The position numbers and the translations under genes were made by a program. Positions 9,279 through 19,559 of a DNA stretch of 64,000 bases are shown here, one piece after another (the first letter of the stretch is position 1; every line of letters starts with the position of its first letter). The DNA comes from Verrucomicrobiia bacterium (lineage in GTDB: Bacteria > Verrucomicrobiota > Verrucomicrobiia > Palsa-1439). The stretch lies in NCBI GenBank assembly GCA_022072455.1, contig JAJVHY010000012.1:62001-126000 (forward strand). Direction: 5' to 3'. Below the pieces are notes generated by a model. The model was not told the origin of the DNA and made no database searches. It saw nothing but the letters and a program-made list of their open reading frames with translations.

Positions 9279-10964
9279 ATGACACCCAAACTATTTTCGG
9301 AACTCGGCCTGTCGGCAGAATTGCTGAAAGCCATTGATAAGCTCGGGTTCGAGCAGGCTTCACCGATTCAGGCGGCGGCGATCCCGGTCTTGATGCAGGG
9401 CCACGACATCGTGGGCCAATCGCAGACCGGCTCCGGTAAGACGGCGGCGTTTGCGGTGCCGGCCATCGAGAAAGTGGATGCCCACGACCGCGCCGTGCAG
9501 GTGTTGATCCTCTGCCCGACTCGCGAACTGGCGGTCCAAGTGTCGGAAGAGGTTCACAAGCTCGCGGAGTTCAAGCGGGGCATCCATGCGTTGCCGGTCT
9601 ATGGGGGGCAATCGTATGAACGGCAGTTTCATGGGTTGAAGCAAGGCGCGCAGATTGTCATCGGGACCCCGGGTCGGGTGATGGACCACATGCGGCGCGG
9701 TACGCTTCGGCTGGAGAAGATCAAGACGGTGATTCTCGACGAGGCGGACGTGATGTTGGACATGGGGTTCCGCGACGACATCGAGACGATTCTCAAGGAC
9801 ACGCCGAAGGAACGGCAGACGGTGTTTTTCTCCGCGACGATGCCGCCGGCGATTCAGCAGTTGATCAAGAAATACGCGCGCACGCCGCAGGCCATCCGCA
9901 TTCAAGAAAAGACGATGACCGTGGCCACGGTCGAGCAAATCTATTACGAAGTCGACCGGCGGTTCAAAGTGGAATTGCTGACGCGGCTCATTGACATTCA
10001 CGATTTCAAACTCGGCGTGATCTTCTGCAATACGAAACGGATGGTGGACGAGTTGGTCACGCATTTGAATGCCCAAGGCTATTCAGCCGAAGGCTTGCAC
10101 GGCGATATGGGGCAGCCCGTGCGTGACCGGGTCATGAACAAGTTCCGCAAGTCCGGCCTCGAATTCCTCGTCGCCACCGACGTGGCGGCGCGCGGGATCG
10201 ATGTGGACGACGTCCAGGTCGTGTTCAATTACGATTTGCCGTATGACCCCGAAGACTATCTGCACCGGATCGGACGGACGGGGCGCGCGGGCCGGAGCGG
10301 GCGCGCGATTGCTTTCGTGTCGGGCCGGGAAGTTTTTCAAATCCAACAGATCGAACGCTTCACCCGCACCCGGATGCAACGCGGCAAACCGCCGACGCTC
10401 GACGAAGTGGATGAAGCCCGCGCCAATGTCTTCCTGAACAAATTGCGCGCCACGTTGCAGGAAGGAAAATTCAAACGGCAAGACCACCTCATCGAACGAT
10501 TATTGGAGGAAGGATTTACTTCGACGGACATCGCCTCGGCATTGCTCCATCACTTGCACGGTGGTGACTCAGCGCCTGCGCCGGTCACCAGCAAACCACC
10601 GGTCAGCCCGCCCGCAAAACCGGTTAAAGCGCCGCCGGATGAACGCAAGCCAAACCGAATCGAACGAGTCGCCAAAACCGGCAACCCAGCGCCCACGCCG
10701 CGCCCGGCAAAACACAGTCGCGCCACACCCAAACACCAAACCCGGCTCTTCATGAGCGTCGGCGAAGAAATGGGTATGACCCCCAGTCACATTGTCGGCG
10801 CCATCCTCGGCGAAACGGGCTTGGCCCCGGCAAGCGTTGGTACGATTGACATTCGGGCCCGGCATACATTTGTGGATGTCGCCAATGAGCACGCGGCACA
10901 CATCGTCGCAAAATTGAATCGCACCAAGATCAAAGGCCATGTCTTGAAGGCCAAACTGGCGTAA
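9279..10964 (+). CDS. DEAD-box RNA helicase with C-terminal DbpA-type RNA-binding domain
   Basis: ATP-dependent RNA helicase, probably acting in ribosome assembly or mRNA turnover. It has the Q motif (GFEQASPIQ), motif I (SQTGSGKTAAF), DEAD (ILDEADVML), SAT (FFSATMP) and motif VI (HRIGRTGRAGR). After a basic low-complexity linker (about residues 425-485) comes a DbpA/CsdA-like RRM fold (TRLFMSVGEEMGMTPSHIVG to the C-terminus) that in relatives binds 23S rRNA. Length 561 residues. Assignment as dbpA or csdA (deaD) is open. Confidence 0.95.
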   Translation: MTPKLFSELGLSAELLKAIDKLGFEQASPIQAAAIPVLMQGHDIVGQSQTGSGKTAAFAVPAIEKVDAHDRAVQVLILCPTRELAVQVSEEVHKLAEFKRGIHALPVYGGQSYERQFHGLKQGAQIVIGTPGRVMDHMRRGTLRLEKIKTVILDEADVMLDMGFRDDIETILKDTPKERQTVFFSATMPPAIQQLIKKYARTPQAIRIQEKTMTVATVEQIYYEVDRRFKVELLTRLIDIHDFKLGVIFCNTKRMVDELVTHLNAQGYSAEGLHGDMGQPVRDRVMNKFRKSGLEFLVATDVAARGIDVDDVQVVFNYDLPYDPEDYLHRIGRTGRAGRSGRAIAFVSGREVFQIQQIERFTRTRMQRGKPPTLDEVDEARANVFLNKLRATLQEGKFKRQDHLIERLLEEGFTSTDIASALLHHLHGGDSAPAPVTSKPPVSPPAKPVKAPPDERKPNRIERVAKTGNPAPTPRPAKHSRATPKHQTRLFMSVGEEMGMTPSHIVGAILGETGLAPASVGTIDIRARHTFVDVANEHAAHIVAKLNRTKIKGHVLKAKLA

Positions 10965-10984
10965 TTCCAGTCACGACTGCGGCT

Positions 10985-11320
10985 TCATTGGTCAATCATC
11001 GGGCTATCGAGGCGCGCGGATGTGACACGATTTTCCCGATCAAACCAGATGCGGTAGCGCCGACCATCTCCCAGATCATACTCCCACGCGACGGTGGTTA
11101 TGGCACCGCTGATCCGCGATTTTGTGCGGCTTGCTTCGCCAACCGCGCGCACCACCTCGTCCTCGGTCATCCCGACTTTGATGGCGGCGGTCAGTTCATC
11201 CAAGCGGGTCTGCGCGGCGGAGACTGAAGCCGGGGCGGGCGCAACGGGTGGCAAGGGCGCGACCGGCTCGCGACAGCCGCACAACAACAGCAGGCTTATC
11301 AGCATCCAGCGCGCACTCAT
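10985..11320 (-). CDS. Small lipoprotein with SmpA/OmlA-like fold
   Basis: Starting at MSARWMLISLL, the 111-residue protein has a lipoprotein signal with lipobox LLLLCGC. The C-terminal segment (IKVGMTEDEVVRAVGEASR ... WEYDLGDGRRYRIWFDRENRV) has the pattern of the SmpA/OmlA (BamE-like) fold. The start overlaps the preceding phosphoribosyltransferase stop by 4 nt, so the two genes are coupled. Probably an outer-membrane-anchored protein; role unknown. Confidence 0.78.
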   Translation of the reverse strand: MSARWMLISLLLLCGCREPVAPLPPVAPAPASVSAAQTRLDELTAAIKVGMTEDEVVRAVGEASRTKSRISGAITTVAWEYDLGDGRRYRIWFDRENRVTSARLDSPMIDQ

Positions 11321-11964
11321 GGAGAATCGCTTACCAGTTTCCGCCCCCCGCTGCAATCTCGAAGCAATTCGACCACTTCCGCGTCCGTCGTCTGGGTGAA
11401 ATCCTGGTAAAACTGGCCGACGCCTTGGAAGTTGCGCGGACGCAACAGGCAAATCAGATGGGGATAACTCGCACAGGCTTCAGGCGGCGCGACCGGCACG
11501 GCCACGATGATTTGCCGGGCATTGGCGCGTTGAACGGCTTGCACAGCGGCTTGCATCGTCGCGCCGGTCGCCAAGCCGTCGTCGACGAGAATCACGATCC
11601 GTCCAGCCACTGGAATCCGCGAGCGGACTCGCCGGTAACTGGCCTGCTGATCAGCCAACTCCGCGAGCCGGGTGCGTCGCTCTGCCTCAATGTAGTCGGC
11701 GCTGGCACCCGTCAGCCGCACGATGTCGTGGTTCAAGGCGGCGTGACCATCTTCGTCCACCGCACCCAACGCGAGTTCTGGATTGTTGGGGGCGCGGAGT
11801 TTTTTGACGAGGACAACATCCAAGTCCGCATTCAAGGCGCGGGCCACTTGTGCAGCCACCACCACACCGCCGCGCGGCAAGCCGAGAATGAGCGGGTGCG
11901 TCGGGCGCCAAGTTTGCAGCGCATCGGCCAATTGGCGACCCGCATCCTGGCGGTCAACAAACAT
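11317..11964 (-). CDS. Phosphoribosyltransferase family protein
   Basis: The 215-residue protein has the PRPP-binding loop typical of type I phosphoribosyltransferases (VILVDDGLATGATMQAAV) and the N-terminal LILGLPRGGVVVAAQVA. It is the ComF/Rv0571c-like, free-standing type whose substrate is usually unknown. It lies between the amidase and the small lipoprotein on the same strand with 1-2 nt gaps. Confidence 0.9.
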   Translation of the reverse strand: MFVDRQDAGRQLADALQTWRPTHPLILGLPRGGVVVAAQVARALNADLDVVLVKKLRAPNNPELALGAVDEDGHAALNHDIVRLTGASADYIEAERRTRLAELADQQASYRRVRSRIPVAGRIVILVDDGLATGATMQAAVQAVQRANARQIIVAVPVAPPEACASYPHLICLLRPRNFQGVGQFYQDFTQTTDAEVVELLRDCSGGRKLVSDSP

Positions 11965-11965
11965 C

Positions 11966-12949
11966 TTACTCCACCGATTTCTTGTATTCCAAAATTCCGT
12001 CGGTTATGGCCTCCACCAACTTATCCCGGTAAGCCGGCGTGCGGATCCGCTTTTCCTCGCTCCGATTACTGAGGAACCCGGCCTCAATGAGAATGGCCGG
12101 ACATTTCGCGTCGCGAATCACCACAAACCGCGCGCGGCGCACGCCCCGGTCATTGGCACCGGTCGCCTTCAACAAGTTCCGCTGGACGCAGTGCGCGAGC
12201 CAGACGTTGCGTTCGTCGAATTTGTTGCCGGCACAGGTTTTGTCGGCGGCATGACTGAAAAGATTGCGGGCTGACACGGCAGTGGAAGCAGCACCGGCCG
12301 GGGGGACACAATACGTTTCAATGCCCTCGGCACTACCGCCGGAGTTGAAATGGATGCTCACCAGCAGGTCCGCGCGGCGCCGCTCGGCAATCATCACGCG
12401 TTCCGCCAACCCGAGCGTCGTGTCGCGCGTCCGTGTCAGACTGACGTTCAGGCCAGCTGCCTCAAGCTGGCGCTGGACGCGTTTGGCGACGTCAAGCGTG
12501 AGAACTTTTTCCAAGGCCTGTGGGCCGCGCGCGCCGGTATCGTTGCCGCCGTGACCGGGATCGAGCACAACGGTCCGCACCGGCGCCTTCTCCCGGCTCC
12601 GGCCCTGCCGGAGCACCGGGTCCAGAGCTTTCAGGACATCAATACTGGAAACCCAGAGTTGCCCGCGGGCGGATACGACCGGAAAAGTCAGCCAATGCGT
12701 GACGCCATTCAGCAGTATGCTGCGGCGTTCGCTTTCGATCACCAGTTGCGCAAACGAAGTCCGGTATTCACCCCGCTCCGGACTGCGGGCCTGATCACGC
12801 TCGAGACTGTAGTAGTCCGCCACATCGCGAATGGTGACATAACTGGTGCCGCCAAAGCGCGTGGACTTCAGCGACCGCGGCTCTGCGTGCCCGGTGCTGA
12901 CAAATGCCAACGCGAGCAAGGCAAATAGAATTATTCGGCCGCTTACCAT
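11966..12949 (-). CDS. N-acetylmuramoyl-L-alanine amidase (Amidase_3)
   Basis: Zinc amidase cleaving the amide bond between MurNAc and L-Ala in peptidoglycan. The chosen start gives a signal peptide (MVSGRIILFALLALAFVSTGHA), then a copper-amine-oxidase-N-like or AMIN-like region (about 30-125) and the catalytic domain. Zinc ligands are in LDPGHGGNDTGA (His), the Glu in ALEKVLTLDVA and the second His in LLVSIHFNSGG; the catalytic Glu is in PAILIEAGFLSN. Longer in-frame extensions upstream of 12949 lack a signal peptide and are not used. Confidence 0.92.
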   Translation of the reverse strand: MVSGRIILFALLALAFVSTGHAEPRSLKSTRFGGTSYVTIRDVADYYSLERDQARSPERGEYRTSFAQLVIESERRSILLNGVTHWLTFPVVSARGQLWVSSIDVLKALDPVLRQGRSREKAPVRTVVLDPGHGGNDTGARGPQALEKVLTLDVAKRVQRQLEAAGLNVSLTRTRDTTLGLAERVMIAERRRADLLVSIHFNSGGSAEGIETYCVPPAGAASTAVSARNLFSHAADKTCAGNKFDERNVWLAHCVQRNLLKATGANDRGVRRARFVVIRDAKCPAILIEAGFLSNRSEEKRIRTPAYRDKLVEAITDGILEYKKSVE

Positions 12950-13032
12950 CCTTGTGCTGCGAAAACTCGCATGCCCCACCACCGATTGCAAGCATGGCCG
13001 GCCAGTTCGGGGCTTTTTACATCCCGCCCCGG

Positions 13033-14181
13033 TCACACCGTCCACGGTCCAAAGACCGGCGCAGCCATGTCGGCGGCATCCGTCAAATTGCAGAACGGCA
13101 ACAATCCTTTGCCGTACCGGACGGTGCTCCCTGCTGGGACGGCGTGGGTACAAATGAGAGTGACCGTTGCGTCCCGCGTCGACGAAACCGTCGCCGTACA
13201 CACCCGGTTTCGCTCCTCCCCGGACCATTGGACAACAAACCCGGCCACACGATCCTTCGGAAACAACGTCCCGTTCACCGACGAATACCGGACATGCAAC
13301 AGCCGGGCGTCGGACGAATCACGCTCCACGGCGACTGGCCGCGGGCCGAGTTCGAGGCGCGTGTCGCCATACAGATTGCGGCGCACGATTGTTGCAAACC
13401 GCCGGCCCAGTCGTTTTAGCCCGCCGGTCGCGATGTGTCCCCAATCGCACAACGGCAGGTCCACCGACACGCACATCCCGCCCGGTGCAAGCGTCGGCTC
13501 CAGTTGTCGCTGCAAATCCTGGAGAAGATTCCAATCCGGCAGCTCTTCTTCGGTCTGGAGCGCGAATGTCGCGATCTGGCTGTAGAAGAATGGCAAGTCC
13601 GGCTGGTTCAGATCGCGCCGGAAATCTGCGACGAGTTTTTTCATCCGCGCGACGTAATGCTGCGCTTTGCCGCCGAAGGAATCCGACTCGCCTTGCATCC
13701 AGAGAATCCCTTTGATCGGCCGGCCGACTTTGCGAATCCTGCGCAACGTCGCCCGGTAGAGCGCCATGTCGGGCGGCCCGTCATAATCTGGCGTCCATTC
13801 CTCCATGCGCGTGTCGCCCTTGGCGCAGAACAACAATCCGACGGGCTTGCCGGTGAATGCGGTCATGATTTTACCGAACGGCAGTCCCAAACCAGAACCT
13901 GCCGCGCGCCAGGTTGCCGCCATTTGTTTCCGGTAATTCGGATCGGCCCGATGCTTCTCGCGTTCGCCACGCATGATGGCGAAGGCTTCATCCACCGCCT
14001 CGTACCGGTCGCCGGCAAATGGTTCTTCAGCGATTTTCCACTGGTCTTGCAGCGTGTACAACCAAACGCGCGGATCGGGTGTTTCGCACGCTTCCCCAAA
14101 ACCCGAGCCGGCCATGTTCGACTGACCGGCCAAAACCCACACATCGGCGTCCGCCGGCAACTCACACCGTTCAAGCTTCAT
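13033..14181 (-). CDS. SGNH-type esterase, sialate O-acetylesterase family
   Basis: A 382-residue carbohydrate esterase-like protein. It has the block I serine motif (WVLAGQSNMAGSGFG), a block with QGESD (KGILWMQGESDSFGG) and the terminal Asp/His block (SVDLPLCDWGHIATGG). These match the SASA/DUF303 family that removes acetyl groups from sugars. No signal peptide is seen at MKLERCELPA. The start is the ATG at 14181; longer frames run into the divergent nitrilase fragment. Confidence 0.85.
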   Translation of the reverse strand: MKLERCELPADADVWVLAGQSNMAGSGFGEACETPDPRVWLYTLQDQWKIAEEPFAGDRYEAVDEAFAIMRGEREKHRADPNYRKQMAATWRAAGSGLGLPFGKIMTAFTGKPVGLLFCAKGDTRMEEWTPDYDGPPDMALYRATLRRIRKVGRPIKGILWMQGESDSFGGKAQHYVARMKKLVADFRRDLNQPDLPFFYSQIATFALQTEEELPDWNLLQDLQRQLEPTLAPGGMCVSVDLPLCDWGHIATGGLKRLGRRFATIVRRNLYGDTRLELGPRPVAVERDSSDARLLHVRYSSVNGTLFPKDRVAGFVVQWSGEERNRVCTATVSSTRDATVTLICTHAVPAGSTVRYGKGLLPFCNLTDAADMAAPVFGPWTV

Positions 14182-14242
14182 GCGCGAGCGTTTAACACAA
14201 TTGGTTTCAATTTTCGATGGGTTTGTGATAGGTCGAACGGCT

Positions 14243-14398
14243 GTGAAACCTCCCCAGAATCGAAAACTACGCGTGGCCGCCGTCCAGATAGAGAGTGCGG
14301 CCGGGAACAAGGACGACAACTTCGTCAAGATCGAGGCGTTCGCCAAACCAGCCGCCGGCCGGGAACGCGACACGCACGAGCTGAAAGTCGAGGTATAG
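14243..14398 (+). pseudogene. N-terminal fragment of a carbon-nitrogen hydrolase
   Basis: A short frame (possible GTG start at 14243) encodes RKLRVAAVQIESAAGNKDDN followed by FVKIEAFAKPAA. This is the first strand and helix of a nitrilase-superfamily enzyme. It then diverges (GRERDTHELKVEV) and stops. It lies 1 nt before the intact nitrilase-family gene, whose own N-terminus (LQVSCVQMHWAK) is similar in kind but not identical. It is best explained as the remnant of a second, deleted copy or a gene truncated by recombination. Confidence 0.6.
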
Positions 14399-14399
14399 C

Positions 14400-15254
14400 A
14401 TGCCGGCCACTCTGCAAGTTTCCTGCGTCCAGATGCACTGGGCGAAGTCGCTGGAATTCAATCTCGACCGCACCCTGCATTACATCGGCGTCGCGGCGAA
14501 GGCCGGTAGCCGGGTGGTGGTGTTCCCGGAAGCCAACCTCACGAGTTACTACTTCCCCTACCTCGTCAACCTCAGCCAACCGGCTGTCCGCCGCGCCCTC
14601 GCGAAGACGTGCGCCGCGGCGCGCAAGCATTCCATTTGGGTCATTGCCGGCACAATTCAGAAGACCGCCGACCGGTTTCTGAATCTTGCCCACGTCATCT
14701 CACCGAAGGGCGTGATCGTGCACGAGTACGCGAAAGTCAACCTAGCCGGCCGCGACGAGAAGAAGTATTGCCGGGGCGGCGACAAACTGGCGTTGTTCGA
14801 AATTGACGGCGTGCTCTGCACGCTCGTGATTTGTCGCGATGGCCGGCATCCAGAGTTATACCGGATCCCTGCGATGGCCGGCGCGCAGATTCTGTTTCAG
14901 CCGTCGTGTAGTTCCGACGAGATTGAGGCCGTGTGCTGGAAACGCACGTCCGGTCGCGCTCAGCAGCCGGTCGGGCCAAACTCCAAGATTTTTCATTGCG
15001 TCGCCAACACGATCGGCGAAGCGCCCGACGGCAAGCAGACTTCGAGCGGCTCGTCGTTTATCCGCGAGCCAAACGGCATTCCGCTGGCGGAAGCCGGTTT
15101 TTATCAGGAGGAGCTGATCACGGCAGTGCTTGATCTTTCGCGCGCCGACCGCGCCTACATTCGCGACAGCCAGACCAACCCACCGTTTCTCGCGAAATAT
15201 TGGAAACAGATGGTGGCGGAAACGCTCGCTCGCAAGGATCGGCGCCCTACGTAG
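14400..15254 (+). CDS. Carbon-nitrogen hydrolase (nitrilase superfamily)
   Basis: A 284-residue amidase/nitrilase-fold enzyme with the Glu-Lys-Cys triad: Glu in VVVFPEANLTSY, Lys in HEYAKVNLAGRDEK, Cys in TLVICRDGRHPELY. The conserved PSCSS region follows. Typical substrates are N-carbamoyl or omega-amide compounds; the actual one is unknown. It follows a truncated nitrilase start and precedes citrate synthase on the same strand. Confidence 0.9.
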   Translation: MPATLQVSCVQMHWAKSLEFNLDRTLHYIGVAAKAGSRVVVFPEANLTSYYFPYLVNLSQPAVRRALAKTCAAARKHSIWVIAGTIQKTADRFLNLAHVISPKGVIVHEYAKVNLAGRDEKKYCRGGDKLALFEIDGVLCTLVICRDGRHPELYRIPAMAGAQILFQPSCSSDEIEAVCWKRTSGRAQQPVGPNSKIFHCVANTIGEAPDGKQTSSGSSFIREPNGIPLAEAGFYQEELITAVLDLSRADRAYIRDSQTNPPFLAKYWKQMVAETLARKDRRPT

Positions 15255-15344
15255 ACCTGGCGCACGCGCCGCGCGGGATTTTCAGTTGACGGGGTGTGGA
15301 TGCGTCTCTATACACAATGCGCAACCCCCACGGCGAGAGATACC

Positions 15345-16643
15345 ATGAGCAAGACAGCGAAACTTGAATTAGAAAGCAAATCCTTAACCCTACCGGTCGT
15401 GGTCGGGAGTGAGGGCGAACACGGGATTGACATCTCGACCCTGCGGCAGCAGACCGGCTACATCACCCTCGATGACGGATATGGCAATACCGGCTCGTGT
15501 TCGAGCAAGATCACCTTCATTGATGGTGACAAGGGTATCTTACAGTACCGGGGTTACCCCATCGAAGAACTGGCGCTCAAATCAACCTTCGTCGAGACAG
15601 CCTACTTGTTGATCTACGGCGAATTGCCAACCGTTGCGCAACTCAACCACTTTTCCAATTTGCTCACCGAGAACGAAATGCTGCACGAGAACATGAAACG
15701 GCATTTCGAGAGCTTCCCACCCTCGGCGCATCCGATGGCGATTCTCTCGTCCATGATCAATGCGACGAGTTGTTATCACCCACGCTTGATGGAAGGCTAC
15801 AAAGCGGAAAACTTCACGTTGCAAGCTGCCCGTTTGATCTCGAAAGTCCGCACCATCGCCGCCTATTCCTACCGGCAGGCGCGCGGTTTTCCGATCATCT
15901 ACCCCAAGACCACCTACAAATACACGGCCAACTTCCTCCACATGCTCTTCTCCCAGCCGTACCGGGATTACGAACTCAAACCGGAAGTCGTCCGCGCCCT
16001 CGATCTGATCTTCCTGCTCCACGCCGACCACGAACAGAACTGTTCGACCTCGACTGTCCGCATGATCGCCTCCAGTCAGGCCAATCTTTTCGCCTGCGCG
16101 GCGGGCGGCGTCTGCGCGCTCTGGGGCCCGTTGCACGGCGGCGCGAACCAGGCCGTCATCGAAATGCTCGAAGACATACACAAGTCCGGCGACGACGGCT
16201 CCCGCTTCATTGCCGCCGCCAAAGACAAGACTTCCGGCAAGAGACTGATGGGCTTCGGCCACCGGGTTTACAAAAACTACGACCCGCGCGCCAAGATTAT
16301 CAAAGAGCAATGCGATAAACTTCTCAGCGTCCTCCACATCAACGACCCGCTGCTCGACATCGCCAAACACCTCGAAGAAGCGGCACTGCGCGATTCCTAT
16401 TTCGTGGAACGCAAGCTCTACCCGAATGTGGACTTCTATTCCGGCATCATCATGCGCGCCATCGGCATCCCGCCGGAAATGTTCACCGTCATCTTCGCCA
16501 TCGGCCGTATGCCCGGCTGGATTGCCAACTACAAGGAAATCGCCGAGACCCAAGGCAGTCGCATCTACCGGCCCCGGCAGATTTACACCGGCCCGACCAT
16601 CCGGCATTTCGTTCCTCTGGAACAACGCACCCAGAAAGCGTAA
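15345..16643 (+). CDS. gltA: Citrate synthase (type II)
   Basis: Condenses oxaloacetate and acetyl-CoA at entry to the TCA cycle. From [10 protein letters not shown] the protein has 432 residues. It shows the type II N-terminal domain with [18 protein letters not shown], the catalytic histidines in [16 protein letters not shown] and [26 protein letters not shown], and the Asp in [10 protein letters not shown]. Length and motifs are typical. sucC, a small ORF and sucD follow on the same strand, giving a TCA-cycle cluster. Confidence 0.97.
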   Translation: MSKTAKLELESKSLTLPVVVGSEGEHGIDISTLRQQTGYITLDDGYGNTGSCSSKITFIDGDKGILQYRGYPIEELALKSTFVETAYLLIYGELPTVAQLNHFSNLLTENEMLHENMKRHFESFPPSAHPMAILSSMINATSCYHPRLMEGYKAENFTLQAARLISKVRTIAAYSYRQARGFPIIYPKTTYKYTANFLHMLFSQPYRDYELKPEVVRALDLIFLLHADHEQNCSTSTVRMIASSQANLFACAAGGVCALWGPLHGGANQAVIEMLEDIHKSGDDGSRFIAAAKDKTSGKRLMGFGHRVYKNYDPRAKIIKEQCDKLLSVLHINDPLLDIAKHLEEAALRDSYFVERKLYPNVDFYSGIIMRAIGIPPEMFTVIFAIGRMPGWIANYKEIAETQGSRIYRPRQIYTGPTIRHFVPLEQRTQKA

Positions 16644-16650
16644 GCACTTC

Positions 16651-17816
<1,166 letters not shown>

Positions 17817-17820
<4 letters not shown>

Positions 17821-18017
17821 AACTCTATTTGTACTACGAAAACGTCCAACACCCGTTGACCATCGACCTCCCGGACAACGAAGTGGACGGCTTCATGCAA
17901 GAATACGAAGAAGCCCTCCACGACACCTCCGTCGAAACCTTTCAGTGGAAGAATTCCAGCTTCCGCATCGGTGGTCTTATGGCCATCGTCTCCCACAAAC
18001 ACGCGAGCCTTTCATGA
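17817..18017 (+). CDS. Small conserved-looking protein between sucC and sucD
   Basis: A 66-residue frame starting [20 protein letters not shown] and ending in [20 protein letters not shown]..., with no membrane segment or motif I recognise. It overlaps the 3' end of sucC and the sucD start by 4 nt each (ATGA junctions), which argues that it is translated as part of the sucC-orf-sucD operon. It could be a small regulatory or assembly factor for the synthetase; that is a guess from position only. Confidence 0.65.
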
Positions 18018-18895
18018 GCATTCTTGTTGACCAAAACACCCGACTGATCATCCAAGGTCTGACCGGCAGCGCCGGCAAATTCCACGCCGAACAATGCGCC
18101 AAGTACGGCACCAATGTCGTCGGCGGGGTCACCCCCGGCCGCGGTGGTGAAACCGTCGAACTCAACGGCAAAAAGACCCCTGTCTTCAACACCGTTGCCG
18201 CCGCCGTCCGCGAAACCGCCGCAAACGTCTCCTGCATCTTCGTCCCCGCCGCTTTTGCCGCCGATGCCATCCTCGAAGCCGCCGATGCCGGCATCGAACT
18301 CGTCATCGCCATCACCGAAGGAATCCCGGTGTTGGACATGGTCAAAGTCAAACGTGCTCTTGCCGGCACCACCGTCAAGCTCATCGGCCCCAACTGCCCC
18401 GGCATCATCACGCCCGGCGCCTGCAAAATCGGCATCATGCCGGGTTATATACACAAACCCGGCCCCATCGGTATCATCTCGCGCAGCGGCACCTTGACCT
18501 ACGAAGCCGTCTGGCAACTCACCAGCCGCGGCATCGGCCAAAGCACCTGCGTCGGCATCGGCGGCGACCCGGTCAAAGGCCTCGACTTCATTGACCTCCT
18601 CGAACTCTTCGAGACCGACCCGCAGACCGAAGGCGTCATCATCATCGGCGAAATCGGCGGCAACGCCGAAGAACAAGCCGCCGCGTGGATCAAAGACAAC
18701 TTCACCAAGCCCGTCGCCGCCTTCATCGGCGGTGCCACCGCCCCCCCGGGCCGTCGCATGGGACATGCCGGCGCGATCATCAGCGGCGGTTCCGGCAAAG
18801 CCAGCGACAAAATCGCCGCGCTCGAAGCCGCCGGTATTGCCGTCGCCAAGACTCCTGCGGACATCGGCGAAACACTGATCAACTTGATCAAGTAA
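18014..18895 (+). CDS. sucD: Succinyl-CoA synthetase alpha subunit
   Basis: Alpha subunit carrying the phospho-histidine. 293 residues starting [20 protein letters not shown]. The CoA-binding Rossmann region, the phosphorylated His region ([19 protein letters not shown]) and [11 protein letters not shown] are all present. The pair with sucC is conventional except for the small ORF inserted between them. Confidence 0.97.
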   Translation: MSILVDQNTRLIIQGLTGSAGKFHAEQCAKYGTNVVGGVTPGRGGETVELNGKKTPVFNTVAAAVRETAANVSCIFVPAAFAADAILEAADAGIELVIAITEGIPVLDMVKVKRALAGTTVKLIGPNCPGIITPGACKIGIMPGYIHKPGPIGIISRSGTLTYEAVWQLTSRGIGQSTCVGIGGDPVKGLDFIDLLELFETDPQTEGVIIIGEIGGNAEEQAAAWIKDNFTKPVAAFIGGATAPPGRRMGHAGAIISGGSGKASDKIAALEAAGIAVAKTPADIGETLINLIK

Positions 18896-18897
18896 CC

Positions 18898-19554
18898 GTG
18901 GACGCCCCAGCCACTCCTCCGCCTCGACTCGCGCATGAGGAGTTGATGCAGTTGCCGGTCCTGCAATACACCGGCCCGGTTCAACTCTGCGCCAACGAGG
19001 CCGATCTCCACGCGGCACTCAACGCCCTCCGGCACGAGCGCGTCATCGGCTTCGACACCGAGACCCGGCCGACCTTCAAGAAAGGCCAGTCCCACGACCC
19101 GAGCCTGGTCCAACTGGCCGGCAGTCAGACCGTTTACTTGTTTCAACTCAAACGTCTCAACTGCACCGCCGTGCTTACCGCCCTCTTCGACAACAACCAC
19201 ATCTGCAAAACCGGCGTCGCCCTCGGACGCGACCTGGCGGATCTCCAAAAAGTGTTCCCGTTCAAGCCCGCCAACTTTCTCGACCTCGGCGAGGTCGCGA
19301 AAAAAGTCGGTTACGAACAAACCGGCGTCCGCAACCTCGTCGGCATCTTTCTCGGCGGCCGGATCACGAAAGGCGCCCAAACCTCGAACTGGGCCGCCCC
19401 GACCCTGACCCCCAGGCAAATCACCTACGCCGCCACCGACGCCTGGGCCAGCCGGCAACTCTATCTGAAATTTGAAACTCTCGGCCTGCTCGCCGCCGCC
19501 GCCAAGATCCCCGACCGTCCACCCGCGAAAAAAGCCCCACCGCCTTCGGCCTAG
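18898..19554 (+). CDS. RNase D-like 3'-5' exonuclease (DEDD superfamily)
   Basis: Exonuclease domain with the DEDDy motifs: DxE in VIGFDTETRPTFKKG, the middle Asp in VALGRDLADLQ, and the YxxxD block in TYAATDAWASRQLYLKFE. The length of about 218 residues fits a stand-alone domain without HRDC repeats. I start it at the GTG 3 nt after the sucD stop; an ATG at 18946 is an alternative. A longer frame through sucD is only a shadow. Confidence 0.85.
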   Translation: MDAPATPPPRLAHEELMQLPVLQYTGPVQLCANEADLHAALNALRHERVIGFDTETRPTFKKGQSHDPSLVQLAGSQTVYLFQLKRLNCTAVLTALFDNNHICKTGVALGRDLADLQKVFPFKPANFLDLGEVAKKVGYEQTGVRNLVGIFLGGRITKGAQTSNWAAPTLTPRQITYAATDAWASRQLYLKFETLGLLAAAAKIPDRPPAKKAPPPSA

Positions 19555-19559
19555 CCCCC

